A stretch of 32,386 bases of DNA from an uncultured Porphyromonadaceae bacterium (GCA_900555715.1 USMC01000031.1:1-32386), one strand, 5' to 3'. Numbered from the stretch's first letter, positions 1-8,615 are shown. The notes: a model not told the origin generated them from the letters alone. Program-made: numbers and translations.

Positions 1-67
1 AACTCTCTTTATTTGATGATTTCTAAACTAACGCGATTTTATCGCACCAGTAGTAAACGCATTTTAA

Positions 68-1537
68 ATGTCACAGCCAATTATCGTCATTCTGACAATC
101 GCCGCCTATTTTCTTCTTCTTATGGCGGTGTCGTATTTCGCCTCCCGGGGCTCCGACAACAGCACTTTCTTCACCGGCAACCGCCGCGCTCCATGGCCCG
201 TGGTAGCGTTCGCCATGCTCGGCGCCGCCATATCGGGCGTCACTTTCATCTCTGTTCCCGGCATGGTGGCTGCGAAAGGCTACTCCTACCTCCAGATGGT
301 ATTAGGGTTCATCGTGGGCTATTTCGCCATAGCTTTCGTGCTTGTGCCGCTGTTCTATAAGAAAAACCTCATCTCCATCTACGGCTACCTCGAGGACCGC
401 TTCGGCTCGTCGACCTACCGCACCGGCGCCTGGTTCTTCTTCGTGTCGAAAATGCTCGGTGCCGCTGTCCGCTTCTTCGTTGTCTGTGCGGTGCTTCAGC
501 TGCTGGTGTTCTCGCCGCTGCACATTCCGTTCATATTCAACGTAATCGTGACGATAGCCCTTATATGGCTATACACCGTTCAGGGCGGTGTGAAGACCGT
601 GATCTGGACTGACACGCTGAAGAGCTTCTGCCTCATCATGTCGGTGGTTCTGTGCATATATTTCATCGCCACCAACCTCGGCTATTCCTTCGGCGAGCTG
701 GCGTCGGCGGTGTCCGACCACCATACGTCGCGGGTGTTCTTCTTCGACAATCCGCGCGAAGGCACATATTTCTGGAAACAGTTCATCGCCGGCGTGTTCA
801 TGGCAATTGCTACCAACGGTCTCGACCAGGACATGATGCAGCGCAATCTCGCATGCAAGGATGCGTCGCAGAGCCGCAAGAACATGATTGTTAGCGGCAT
901 AACGCAGTTCTTTGTCATCGCTCTCTTCCTTCTGCTCGGCACGATGCTGGTGATGTTCATCGAGAGCAAGGGAATCGCAATGCCGGAGAAGAGCGACGAG
1001 CTGTTCGGTATGGTAGCCCAGCACGCTGAAGTTCCTGTCATTGTGCTGATACTGTTTGTGTTGGGTCTCGTCTCGGCGGCATATTCCGCCGCAGGGTCGG
1101 CGCTCACGTCGCTCACGACATCCTTCACCGTCGACATTCTCGGCGCACACAAGACCAAGGACGAGAAAGCCCTGACGCGCACGCGCAAGCTGGTGCACAT
1201 CGGCATGTCGACGCTCATGGGGCTTGTCATCATCGCTTTCTACTATATCAGCGATCAGGATGCCATCTCGGCGGTATATACTCTTGCGTCGTACACCTAC
1301 GGTCCTATCCTCGGTCTGTTTGTATACGGCATGTTCTGGAATAAGCCCGTCCACGATAAGCTCGTTCCCGCCGTGTGCGTGCTCGCTCCGTGTCTGTCGT
1401 GGGCGCTGCAGTATGTTCTCAGGGCATTCTGTGGCTATGAAACGAGCTTCGAGCTGCTGCTTATCAACGCCGCATTCACCATCATCGGTCTGCGTCTGCT
1501 TTCCGTCGGCAGGAAGACTCAGCCCGTGGAGGCATAG
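68..1537 (+). CDS. Sodium:solute symporter (SSS family)
   Basis: A 489-residue integral membrane protein that probably couples sodium entry to uptake of a small organic solute across the inner membrane. What is seen: about 13 hydrophobic segments starting at residue 5, the early segment with a GNRRAPWPVVAFAMLGA stretch typical of the family, and a helix with SAAYSAAGSALTSL at roughly residues 338-351, which matches the conserved sodium-site region of the SSS fold. Length is normal for the family. The ATG at 68 opens directly into the first membrane helix, so I use it. The stop is 3 nt before the WYL regulator gene, so the two are probably co-transcribed. The substrate cannot be read from sequence. 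The acetylesterase and mannanase nearby are on the other strand, so a link to sugar or sialic acid uptake is only a possibility. Confidence 0.9.
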   Translation: MSQPIIVILTIAAYFLLLMAVSYFASRGSDNSTFFTGNRRAPWPVVAFAMLGAAISGVTFISVPGMVAAKGYSYLQMVLGFIVGYFAIAFVLVPLFYKKNLISIYGYLEDRFGSSTYRTGAWFFFVSKMLGAAVRFFVVCAVLQLLVFSPLHIPFIFNVIVTIALIWLYTVQGGVKTVIWTDTLKSFCLIMSVVLCIYFIATNLGYSFGELASAVSDHHTSRVFFFDNPREGTYFWKQFIAGVFMAIATNGLDQDMMQRNLACKDASQSRKNMIVSGITQFFVIALFLLLGTMLVMFIESKGIAMPEKSDELFGMVAQHAEVPVIVLILFVLGLVSAAYSAAGSALTSLTTSFTVDILGAHKTKDEKALTRTRKLVHIGMSTLMGLVIIAFYYISDQDAISAVYTLASYTYGPILGLFVYGMFWNKPVHDKLVPAVCVLAPCLSWALQYVLRAFCGYETSFELLLINAAFTIIGLRLLSVGRKTQPVEA

Positions 1538-1540
1538 GCT

Positions 1541-2449
1541 ATGGCGCACGACCTTTTCAACCGCTATATATGGCTGGTGGACACCATACGGCGTTACGGA
1601 CGCATATCGCGCGCCGAAATCGACCGTCTGTGGCGGCAGTCGCCATTCTCGGAGGGTGACGGGCTGCCGCGGCGTACTTTCGCAAACTACCGCCAGGCTG
1701 CCGAAGAACTGTTCAGAATAGAAATCAAATGCGATCCGTCGACTTACGAATACTATATAGAGGGCGCAGAGGGTGGCGACAGCGTCACCGATTGGCTGCT
1801 TAATACGGCGGTGACGCACGAGGTGCTGAGCAAATCGACGGATGTCGCCGGGCGCATATCGGTAGAGGATGTGCCGTCGGCGCGCGAGTTCCTGGCGCCT
1901 GCTATCGACGCTCTGCGGCAGAACAAGCGCGTTCGTTTCGACTACCAGGCGTACACCCGTTCTATGCCTACAAAGGGAATCCTGTTCGAACCGTACTATC
2001 TCAAGCTTTTCCGCCAGCGGTGGTATATGGTGGGCAACAATGTGGAACAGAAGAAGATAAAGACATACGCGCTCGACCGTATCACACGCATGAACCTTCT
2101 GCCCGACACTTTCAGCCCTGACTTTCCGCTCGACCCCGACGAATATTTCCGCTATGCCTTCGGCATTGTCGTGGGGCAGGGCGATGTGCGCACGGTGTCG
2201 CTGAAAGTGGAGCCGCGGCAGGCGAAGTATTTCCGAGCCCTGCCTATCCACCATTCTCAGGAGGAATATGTGCACGACGAATATTCTATCTTCAACTATC
2301 GCCTGCGTCTGAGCGACGATTTTGTGGAGCAGCTGATGAGCTATGGCTCGCGTGTGGAGGTGCTTCAGCCGCGTGAATTGCGTCTGCGCGTAGCCAGCGA
2401 GCTCCGCGCAGCACTGCAGCAGTACGAAAAACCGGTTACAGAGCCTTGA
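1541..2449 (+). CDS. WYL-domain transcriptional regulator
   Basis: A 302-residue cytoplasmic protein. The first 75 residues look like a helix-turn-helix DNA-binding region (IWLVDTIRRYGRISRAEI followed by a second helix near RRTFANYRQAAEEL). Residues about 115-200 form a WYL domain with the signature RWYMVG at 160-165 and the following KTYALDRI strand. A WCX-like C-terminal part follows. WYL proteins sense nucleotide or other small ligands and usually act as repressors or activators. The gene starts 3 nt after the symporter stop, implying one transcript and possible control of the symporter's regulon. Its last 14 bp overlap tail-to-tail with the GH5 gene on the opposite strand. No anti-phage genes, which WYL proteins often accompany, are next to it. 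Domain call is firm; the regulatory target is unknown. Confidence 0.88.
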   Translation: MAHDLFNRYIWLVDTIRRYGRISRAEIDRLWRQSPFSEGDGLPRRTFANYRQAAEELFRIEIKCDPSTYEYYIEGAEGGDSVTDWLLNTAVTHEVLSKSTDVAGRISVEDVPSAREFLAPAIDALRQNKRVRFDYQAYTRSMPTKGILFEPYYLKLFRQRWYMVGNNVEQKKIKTYALDRITRMNLLPDTFSPDFPLDPDEYFRYAFGIVVGQGDVRTVSLKVEPRQAKYFRALPIHHSQEEYVHDEYSIFNYRLRLSDDFVEQLMSYGSRVEVLQPRELRLRVASELRAALQQYEKPVTEP

Positions 2450-3710
2450 CAGCCTTGCGGATGATGGCGATAGTGCTGCTGTCGCAGGCAAAGACAGAGT
2501 TCAGCCCCTGCGCTTCCTGTGCGGGGTCGCCGGTATAGTCGTCGCCGGGCTGCCAGTTTTCATGTTGCGGCACGGCGAGTCCGCCCCACCCCCAGAAATT
2601 AGCTCCGTTGAGCTTTCCGCCGTCCTGCATCTGGCTGAATACAAAGCTATAGTATTCGTCGCGGGCTGTCGTGGGCGAGCCGGGGGTATATGCCATGGAA
2701 TCGCGCGGAAATCCGAATTCTTCGAGCACTATCGGTTTGTCGGTGCGGTTGCGGTGCTGTGTGATATACTCCGCAGTGTTCTCGAAAGCAACGGGCAGAC
2801 ATTCGCCGAGGGAGTCGGCTTTCACCCAGCTCCAGTTATAGGGCCAGATGTGGATGTTGGCGTAGTCGATGGCGTCGCTGTTGTGTATGCGCTCCCATGT
2901 GTCGATGTCGCCCTCGCAGCCCCATAAGCCTTCGCTACCTGTCGAGACAAGATGGTTGGGGTCGATGCTTTTGATGAGGAATCCTGTTGAGACGAGCCAT
3001 TTTTCGAGTTCAGGCAGCAGCGATTTGTCGAAGGCGCGCGGCTCGTTGGCTATCTGCCACGACATGATGGCGGGAGATTCTGAGTAAGGTCTGCCGGTGA
3101 TGGAGCTGGTGCGTCCTACGATGGCGTGGACATGGTCGGCGAACATCGCCTGCGCCACGCTGTCGGTGAGGAACTGCGAGGCAAAAGCCATGTACTCCGG
3201 ATAGCTTGTCTCTAATGGCACCGGAGCCTCGCCTTTGCCTGCCCATTCGAGATATGTTCCGTATCCGCCGCTCCATTCCCATGCGTTGTTGAGATATAGC
3301 ACGGCGCGCATGTCGCGTTTTTCGAGAGCGTCGAGCAGATAGTCGAGACCTTCGAGGAGGTTTTTGTCGTACTGCCCGGGCGCTTTCTGGAGCGTAGGCT
3401 CTATGTGGCTGTCGATATGGCGGTTGCCGTCGCCGCCGGCGAGGATGCGCAGATTGTCGATTCCCATAGCCTGCAGGGAGTCGAGCTCGGCTTCGAGGCG
3501 GTTGCGGTCGCCGCCTTCACCCTTGGACGCGAGAATAGGAGCATACCAGAAGTTCGTGCCGACGAAGCGGTAGGGCTCGCCGCGGAGCATGAACTCGCCG
3601 TTCTCTACTGTGACGAAATCGGCTTTATCTGCGGGTTTATTGCCGCCACATGCTGCTGCCGCCACTGTCACCGCTGCGAAAAGGATATATTTAGCTGTTT
3701 TCATCTTCAT
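2436..3710 (-). CDS. GH5 family (subfamily 7-like) endo-beta-mannanase lipoprotein
   Basis: A 424-residue secreted lipoprotein. The N-terminus is a type II signal peptide with lipobox AAAC and lipidated Cys21. The catalytic TIM-barrel fills residues about 32-400. The acid/base glutamate is E223 in WQIANEPR and the likely nucleophile is E331 in IVLEEFGFPRD; both motifs are typical of clan GH-A. The pattern GxNFWY near residue 51 and the overall length fit the mannanase-type subfamily 7, which cuts beta-1,4-mannan or glucomannan. Location is probably periplasmic or on the cell surface. The ATG overlaps the stop of the upstream acetylesterase gene as ATGA, so the two are translationally coupled. 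There are no SusC/SusD genes in the window. Substrate is inferred from the subfamily and not demonstrated; another beta-mannoside or beta-glucan substrate remains possible. Confidence 0.87.
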   Translation of the reverse strand: MKMKTAKYILFAAVTVAAAACGGNKPADKADFVTVENGEFMLRGEPYRFVGTNFWYAPILASKGEGGDRNRLEAELDSLQAMGIDNLRILAGGDGNRHIDSHIEPTLQKAPGQYDKNLLEGLDYLLDALEKRDMRAVLYLNNAWEWSGGYGTYLEWAGKGEAPVPLETSYPEYMAFASQFLTDSVAQAMFADHVHAIVGRTSSITGRPYSESPAIMSWQIANEPRAFDKSLLPELEKWLVSTGFLIKSIDPNHLVSTGSEGLWGCEGDIDTWERIHNSDAIDYANIHIWPYNWSWVKADSLGECLPVAFENTAEYITQHRNRTDKPIVLEEFGFPRDSMAYTPGSPTTARDEYYSFVFSQMQDGGKLNGANFWGWGGLAVPQHENWQPGDDYTGDPAQEAQGLNSVFACDSSTIAIIRKAVKAL

Positions 3711-5152
3711 TCCTCCCAGTTATCGGTGCGGAAAGGCACGAGCGGCATTCCGTAGGTGTCGTGTATTCTGCCGATGGCGAAATTGCGGAAGCAGTAGCGG
3801 ATAGCTTTGATGTCGCTTACCTCCGGACATGTGAGTACGATGGTGAGGTTCGGACCTATGCTTGCCTGAGCTTTGTGGAACACTTTGTCGGCACCGGCGA
3901 CCTCGAATCCCTGAAGATTTTCGTTGGGCGTGAATCCGCTCCACGTGTTGTCGAATTTAAGCACGGCTGTGTTGCCTTTGTATTCAGCTTCGCGGAAGGT
4001 GGGATAGAGGTGTGGAATACCTTTCAGACCATAGGTGTATGTGGCTGCCGACTGTGCCAGGCGGTTACCGATGGGGCGTTTGTTGCGTGCGTGGATGTCG
4101 TCGGGCTCGTCTTCGTAGACAAGGTCGGAGGTGCATACGATGTATGCTCCGGGAGTCGTGGCAGCGGCTTTGTGCTGTGCCTCGCGGAAGAGGGCGCATT
4201 CTGTCTTGTCGACGCCGCCGTATACCCATCCGGGGAGCTCGACGAAATAGAAAGGCATGTTGTCGTTGCCCCAAAGCTGCCGCCAGTGAGCGAGCATGTC
4301 GGCCTGACGGCCAGGATAGTAGTCGTGACCGCCGACGTTCGATTCACCCTGGTTCCAGAGGAAGCCGCGTGCCGTGTAGCCAGCTATCGGGACTATCATG
4401 CCGTAGTACATCACGCCGACGCGTTCGAAGTGCTTCACGAAGCTATCGTCGCGGTTGGCTTTCTCTGCTTCGAAATTGCGGTCGGGATATTTTGCGATAA
4501 TTTCTGAGGGCATGTAGCCTTCAACCTTTGCGCCGCCGTAAGCGCACGAGACTATTCCGACGGGCACATCGAGAATATCGCGCAGAGCCAGAGCGAAGTA
4601 CCACGCCACTGCGGAGAATTCTCCGGCAGTCTCGGGCGACGGAACCACCCAGCGGGCATCGACGTTGTCGAGCGGTTCGTAGCTGACGGTCTTGGGAACG
4701 GTGATGAAGCGCACGCCCTGCCCGAGCTTGCGGGCAAAGGCTATCTGCTCGCCGCCGCCCTCGACGGGCTGATTCCAGAAGCCGCGCAGAGGCATTTCCA
4801 TATTGCTCTGTCCGGTTGCTATCCATACTTCGCCGGCAAGAACATTCTCAAACGTGATGCCCTTGCCGTCTTTCTTATCCGTGACGGTGAGGGTAAGCGG
4901 TTCGAACGAAGCGGCAGGAGTGCTGATAGTCATTTTCCATACGCTGTCGTTGCCGGCTTTCGTGGCGGCAGTAGCGCCCCACGAGCCTTTAGCCTCGACG
5001 CGCGCTCCGGGAGTGGCTTTGCCGCGGAGCATGGCAAGCGTGTCGGCCTGCAGAACCATGTTGTCAGAAAAAATATTAGGCATTGTCACGGCGCCGTTCG
5101 CTGCGGCGAACGAAAGCACGGATAAGGAAAGAAGCAAGTTACGTAGTTTCAT
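3707..5152 (-). CDS. SGNH-type acetylesterase annotated family 'sialate O-acetylesterase'
   Basis: A 481-residue exported hydrolase. I start at MKLRNLLLSL because it opens a signal peptide ending near AAANGA; the frame runs eight codons further upstream (to 5176), which would put residues MQKIITFT ahead of the signal. Seen: a beta-sandwich start (NIFSDNMVLQ), the serine motif GQSNME with Ser116, a block with WNQGESN at about 267-272, and the D351xxH354 catalytic pair in DDIHARNKRPIGN. The family removes O-acetyl groups, either from sialic acids or from plant polysaccharides. The next gene downstream is a mannanase-like GH5 joined by an ATGA overlap, so removal of acetyl groups from mannan is the more likely job here; this is inference from context. 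Only a weak -7 element (TATTTTTG, minus strand, 5174-5181) is visible upstream. Confidence 0.87.
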   Translation of the reverse strand: MKLRNLLLSLSVLSFAAANGAVTMPNIFSDNMVLQADTLAMLRGKATPGARVEAKGSWGATAATKAGNDSVWKMTISTPAASFEPLTLTVTDKKDGKGITFENVLAGEVWIATGQSNMEMPLRGFWNQPVEGGGEQIAFARKLGQGVRFITVPKTVSYEPLDNVDARWVVPSPETAGEFSAVAWYFALALRDILDVPVGIVSCAYGGAKVEGYMPSEIIAKYPDRNFEAEKANRDDSFVKHFERVGVMYYGMIVPIAGYTARGFLWNQGESNVGGHDYYPGRQADMLAHWRQLWGNDNMPFYFVELPGWVYGGVDKTECALFREAQHKAAATTPGAYIVCTSDLVYEDEPDDIHARNKRPIGNRLAQSAATYTYGLKGIPHLYPTFREAEYKGNTAVLKFDNTWSGFTPNENLQGFEVAGADKVFHKAQASIGPNLTIVLTCPEVSDIKAIRYCFRNFAIGRIHDTYGMPLVPFRTDNWEE

Positions 5153-5274
5153 GGTAAACGTGATAATTTTTTGCAAAAATAGTCAAATACCGCCACCCCT
5201 CCAACCCCCTCGCCTCAAATGTCAAAACTTAGTCAAAAAAGTGCAAATACGAGCGCTGTCTCAAAATTTCTTTG

Positions 5275-5282
5275 TAGCTTTG
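5275..5282 (+). promoter_or_regulatory. Putative -7 element for the four-helix-bundle gene
   Basis: TAGCTTTG matches the Bacteroidota -7 consensus TAnnTTTG and is identical to the -7 element in front of obg. No good TTTG lies 19-21 nt upstream, so only the -7 half is supported. It would give a leader of about 50 nt. Confidence 0.5.
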
Positions 5283-5340
5283 CGCCTAAAATTAGACCAA
5301 TTAGCCTAATAAGACAATTAAAAACATCAAACCCTAAAAA

Positions 5341-5901
5341 ATGCCCTATACTTTTCTTCCTAAAAAAGGCAATTACCGCAATCTGATAGTCTTTCAGAAG
5401 GCGGAGTGTATTTACGACATTACCTATTATTTTGCCCACAATTGCCTCGGCAAGGGAGATCGTACTGTCGACCAGATGATTCAGGCGGCCCGTTCGGGCC
5501 GACAGAATATTGCGGAAGGCTCTGCAGCTGCTGCGACGTCGTCGGAGACTGAGATTAAACTTATCAATGTTGCCCGGGCAAGTCTGCAGGAGTTGCTGCT
5601 CGATTATGAGGATTTCCTTCGGGTGCGCGGTATGACAATTTGGGATGTCAACTCTCAGAAAGCGCTGCAGACAAGGAGAGTATGCTCGCAACACAATGAT
5701 TCGCAATTTTATATGGAAGCCATACCACAGCGCACGCCTGAAACAATCGCCAACATAGCGATAACACTCATTCATCAGACTGATGTGTTTCTGCGCAAAC
5801 TCCTTGACAGACTGCAGAGCGACTTTGTCAAGAACGGAGGCATAAAGGAGCAGATGTATAAGGCACGAACCGATTACCGCAACAACCCCAATAAGATATG
5901 A
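5341..5901 (+). CDS. Four-helix-bundle (suffix) domain protein
   Basis: A 186-residue soluble protein. Residues about 12-125 match the four-helix-bundle family related to proteins encoded in 23S rRNA intervening sequences and to the accessory protein of diversity-generating retroelements: a first helix LIVFQKAECIYDITYYFAH, then QMIQAARSGRQNIAEGSAAA (the family's most conserved stretch), then helices with EIKLINVARASLQELLLDYEDFL. A fourth helical segment (TPETIANIAITLIHQTDVFLRKL) follows and the tail is basic. I see no reverse transcriptase or variable repeat, so it is not part of a recognisable retroelement. It stands alone between two opposite-strand operons. Function unknown; nucleic-acid or RT binding is known only for relatives. 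Confidence 0.8.
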   Translation: MPYTFLPKKGNYRNLIVFQKAECIYDITYYFAHNCLGKGDRTVDQMIQAARSGRQNIAEGSAAAATSSETEIKLINVARASLQELLLDYEDFLRVRGMTIWDVNSQKALQTRRVCSQHNDSQFYMEAIPQRTPETIANIAITLIHQTDVFLRKLLDRLQSDFVKNGGIKEQMYKARTDYRNNPNKI

Positions 5902-6046
5902 ACCCCTCATCCGACTTGCCTGTTGTTATGGCGCAGACCCCATTGCCTGTAAGTGGTGACCGTGCCAAAGTCTGAGCTTTGTACGAATATGCCGTTGACA
6001 TGTAAACGCCGGTGAACGAGGCATCCTCCGAAACATGTTCTTACAT

Positions 6047-6095
6047 GGAAAAAAGCCTGTGTCAATGTCTTACATGTAGACTATGACACAGGCTT
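6047..6095 (-). terminator. Rho-independent terminator of the envelope operon
   Basis: A perfect 12-bp stem (AAGCCTGTGTCA at 6053-6064 with TGACACAGGCTT at 6084-6095) and a 19-nt loop. Read on the minus strand it is followed by a run of T, just after the stop of the gene ending at 6118. The loop carries the palindrome TACATGTA. The rest of 5902-6117 has no gene I can support. Confidence 0.88.
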
Positions 6096-6117
6096 CTCAG
6101 TCTTGATACCAATCTTT

Positions 6118-6822
6118 TTACTCCTTTTCGAAAATCCATGTTACTCCCCAATTATCCATCAGGGAGTTTGTCCATGTCATTATATCATAATCATTGAATT
6201 TTACGGTATATGTTCTTCCCCAAAGGTCATTGAGGTTTGAATTTTCAGGGATGGTTACTTTTGAGCCATTGACCTCATATCTTCCTTTCTTTTCAAACTC
6301 TTTCTTACCGTTGCGAATCTGCCAGTCAGTGTAGGATCCGTCTTCGCTGAATTTAGCAACAATGACATCGCTGCCGTCAGATCCAGTCCACGTTCCCACA
6401 TAATACGTTAGGGCAGGATTGGCTGCATTTCCTGCCGATGGAACATCCGACATGTTAATGCGGTAAAGTGTCCAGTCGTCATCAAATTGCAGCATTTTGG
6501 ATGTGGCCTTAACGATTTTGAAGGTCTCATTTGCCCAGCGCGATTTTAACGTCAGAGTTCCGTTTTTAATGATCCATGTGAAAGAGATTTCTGGCTCTAC
6601 GTTTCCATCCTCGTCAGTCGTGATGTAAGCACCACTACCGTCTTCGTAAAATTTATAGAATTCCGGTAAGTCCTCATCACCATCAGTCCATGCTCCTACG
6701 ATATCGGCTTCGGTCAAATTCACTGGTTCGATGGGCTCGTCTTCTTTGTCGCTGCAAGAAGGCGTAGCAAGATAAACAACGGCGGCGGTCAAGAGTAGCC
6801 CGATTGTCTTGATTGTTTTCAT
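6118..6822 (-). CDS. Lipocalin-like lipoprotein with two repeats
   Basis: A 234-residue predicted lipoprotein with a signal peptide and lipobox TPSC (Cys23). After a short acidic linker (DKEDEPIEP) there are two similar beta-rich units. The first starts at ADIVGAWTDGDEDLPEFYKFYEDGSG (about residues 39-64), the second at YYVGTWTGSDGSDVIVAKFSEDGS (about 140-165). The pattern [I/V]G[A/T]WT...F.EDG.. followed by alternating strands is that of lipocalin-like domains common in Bacteroidales lipoproteins. Ligand and function unknown. It is the last gene of the four-gene minus-strand cluster, 42 nt after the preceding gene, and ends at a strong terminator. Its base composition is more AT-rich than flanking housekeeping genes, consistent with accessory DNA. 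Confidence 0.78.
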   Translation of the reverse strand: MKTIKTIGLLLTAAVVYLATPSCSDKEDEPIEPVNLTEADIVGAWTDGDEDLPEFYKFYEDGSGAYITTDEDGNVEPEISFTWIIKNGTLTLKSRWANETFKIVKATSKMLQFDDDWTLYRINMSDVPSAGNAANPALTYYVGTWTGSDGSDVIVAKFSEDGSYTDWQIRNGKKEFEKKGRYEVNGSKVTIPENSNLNDLWGRTYTVKFNDYDIMTWTNSLMDNWGVTWIFEKE

Positions 6823-6864
6823 AAAAAATTGATTAATTAAGTTATTATTGATGATTGGTTGATC

Positions 6865-7800
6865 TTATCTTTTGTATCTGGCAAGCATTGTACAACATCC
6901 ATCAGCATCCACATAGACAGATGGGCGAAAGTCCCATTCAGTAGACTGTTCGTACTCATTAAGATACCGAACAAGTTCCTTGTACAAATCTCTTTCCTCA
7001 CCTGTCCATGTTGAAGCGTCCTGTGCCATTAATGCCACATAAGAAGCGTAATACATTGCACATTTTGCAGCGATGTCATCGTCTACCGTATAACCAAATA
7101 TGTAATAATACCAGAAAGGCACTTCTATCTCGATGATTTGAGAATCTCCCGATATTTGTTTGCGGTAACTACAGTAGCGGTTTGAAGCTAAATTAGTTTC
7201 GAACATGATATTTTCCGATTTATCAGCCAGTTCGCCGCAACCAAAGCCGAATGTGATTATTGCACTTTTAAGTTCCTTATGAAGCTTGGACTTTATTGTT
7301 ATCCTCCAAAAATAATCAGAGTACCGAGCAGTGATGGAAACCATTTTGTCAGCCAACTGTTTGAGGCGTTCTTTGGTTATGACACCCTCTGTAACGTCAT
7401 TATTATTGCCATGGCTGCCGCTCACTTTGTGATAAGTGTAGCCTATTGCAAATAGTATCAGATTATTTTGGGCATCTCTTCCTAATGTGGCGTAGGGTAA
7501 ATCAGTAAAAACGGCATTATCGAAAAAAACCTTGTCGCCATTCTCTTCTAACCTGTAATCAAAATATCTTTGCTGAAGATTAGAGTTAACATTACCGTAT
7601 TCATAGACGGCAGTTCCGTTTTTTTCGAATTTCAAGCGATTTATCGGGAAATAGTCGTCATCGCACTCCCATACGCCGATGATGTCGTTAAGAGTAAAAA
7701 CACCAGATTCTGCATTAGGATTGTCGGGTTCATCTCCTCCGCACGCAGCAAGTGCCGCTGCTACAAAGGTAACCATGAAATACTTTAAGAAATTTGCCAT
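6865..7800 (-). CDS. Lipoprotein of unknown function with lipocalin-like N-terminal region
   Basis: A 311-residue predicted lipoprotein: signal peptide with lipobox LAAC (Cys20) and a short GGDEPDNPN linker. Residues about 36-130 look like a lipocalin-like unit (LNDIIGVWECDDDYFPINRLKFEKNGTAVYEYG), resembling the repeats of the next gene. Residues about 145-311 are different: a beta strand pattern (ISGDSQIIEIEVPFWYYYIFG) and a helical stretch rich in Y and acidic residues (CAMYYASYVALMAQDASTWTGEERDLYKELVRYLNEYE). I do not recognise this second half. It lies between a LysM outer-membrane protein gene and another lipoprotein gene with gaps near 41 nt, so it probably acts at the same membrane. 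AT-rich compared with flanking genes. Confidence 0.72.
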   Translation of the reverse strand: MANFLKYFMVTFVAAALAACGGDEPDNPNAESGVFTLNDIIGVWECDDDYFPINRLKFEKNGTAVYEYGNVNSNLQQRYFDYRLEENGDKVFFDNAVFTDLPYATLGRDAQNNLILFAIGYTYHKVSGSHGNNNDVTEGVITKERLKQLADKMVSITARYSDYFWRITIKSKLHKELKSAIITFGFGCGELADKSENIMFETNLASNRYCSYRKQISGDSQIIEIEVPFWYYYIFGYTVDDDIAAKCAMYYASYVALMAQDASTWTGEERDLYKELVRYLNEYEQSTEWDFRPSVYVDADGCCTMLARYKR

Positions 7801-7841
7801 ATGTTACGCGTATAAAAGTTACTTTACTTTGAAGTTTATGA

Positions 7842-8606
7842 TTAAAAATTATATCCCAATCCTATTTCAATGCACTTATATATTTTATTGTTGTTGTTTT
7901 CCCATCCTAATTCAAATCCGGCGCTGAGCATTACTTTTTCAAATCGCAATGTGATGCCAGGAGTGAGAGTGATACCGCCATTGACTTTTTGGTCGGTTGA
8001 AGTCTCGTTCTTGCCATTTAGTTCATCATACGTGTATATGAAACCGCGTAATGATGCGTTGATCATAAAATTGGGCGTTACGGCATAACCGTATGCCGGA
8101 CCGAATTTAAACATCAGCTGTCCATTGTCAACGATGCCCCAGTTGCCATGCGCACTTATCGTGCCTCCAAATCCATTAGCTCCATATGTCACAAATCCAA
8201 TGCCATAGCAGCCCTTGTCAAAAAATTCAGGGTCTGAAAAGTACTGTAAATAAACATTGCTGAAATCTTGAGGTCCATATCCAGATGCATTCCCGTCGGT
8301 GAGAGTGGTGTCGGCTATAGGGACTGCGGGACTTGGGCTTTCTGGAATGGGGGTTTGAGATGTCGTGTTGACACTACTCTGCGTTTGGGTTTGCATGTTA
8401 CCGGCTTCGGGGATATTGAGTATCAAGCCGACGTAGAACAGGTTTTCAACGCCCGGATTAGCGTCAACTAACTGTTCTGTCGTGATTTGGTATTTGCCGG
8501 CGATACTTTTAAGACTTTCCCCTCGCGCGACAGTATGCGTTTGCGTCTGCGCCGAAACGTCAAGGCTACACAAAATGAGAATTGCAGCAAGAATTAGCTT
8601 TTTCAT
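7842..8606 (-). CDS. LysM domain protein with C-terminal outer-membrane beta-barrel-like region
   Basis: A 254-residue exported protein. Signal peptide 1-20 (ends DVSAQ). A single LysM domain at about 24-66 (THTVARGESLKSIAGKYQITTEQLVDANPG...GLILNIP) that should bind peptidoglycan. A Gln/Ser/Thr/Pro linker at 70-100. The remainder (about 110-254) has alternating strands with Gly and aromatic residues and ends in GLGYNF, a terminal phenylalanine as in many outer-membrane beta-barrels. The arrangement suggests a protein bridging cell wall and outer membrane. It lies 9 nt downstream of the coiled-coil lipoprotein gene, so the two are almost certainly one transcript. Exact function is unknown; the barrel call rests on pattern only. 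Confidence 0.78.
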   Translation of the reverse strand: MKKLILAAILILCSLDVSAQTQTHTVARGESLKSIAGKYQITTEQLVDANPGVENLFYVGLILNIPEAGNMQTQTQSSVNTTSQTPIPESPSPAVPIADTTLTDGNASGYGPQDFSNVYLQYFSDPEFFDKGCYGIGFVTYGANGFGGTISAHGNWGIVDNGQLMFKFGPAYGYAVTPNFMINASLRGFIYTYDELNGKNETSTDQKVNGGITLTPGITLRFEKVMLSAGFELGWENNNNKIYKCIEIGLGYNF

Positions 8607-8615
8607 AAAGGTTTA

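Noticed and set aside
569..2491. 640-codon open frame antisense to the symporter and WYL genes
   Set aside because: It is a shadow of two well-supported genes in GC-rich DNA. The translation is rich in His, Arg, Gln and Val with no domain, and it crosses both sense genes.
3589..4507. Several plus-strand open frames over the esterase and mannanase genes
   Set aside because: Shadow frames without start context or domains; the minus-strand enzymes have complete catalytic motifs.
5966..5981. CAAAG-N6-CTTTG and several ACATGT repeats as an operator array
   Set aside because: Short, common motifs; the only well-supported structure in this gap is the terminator.
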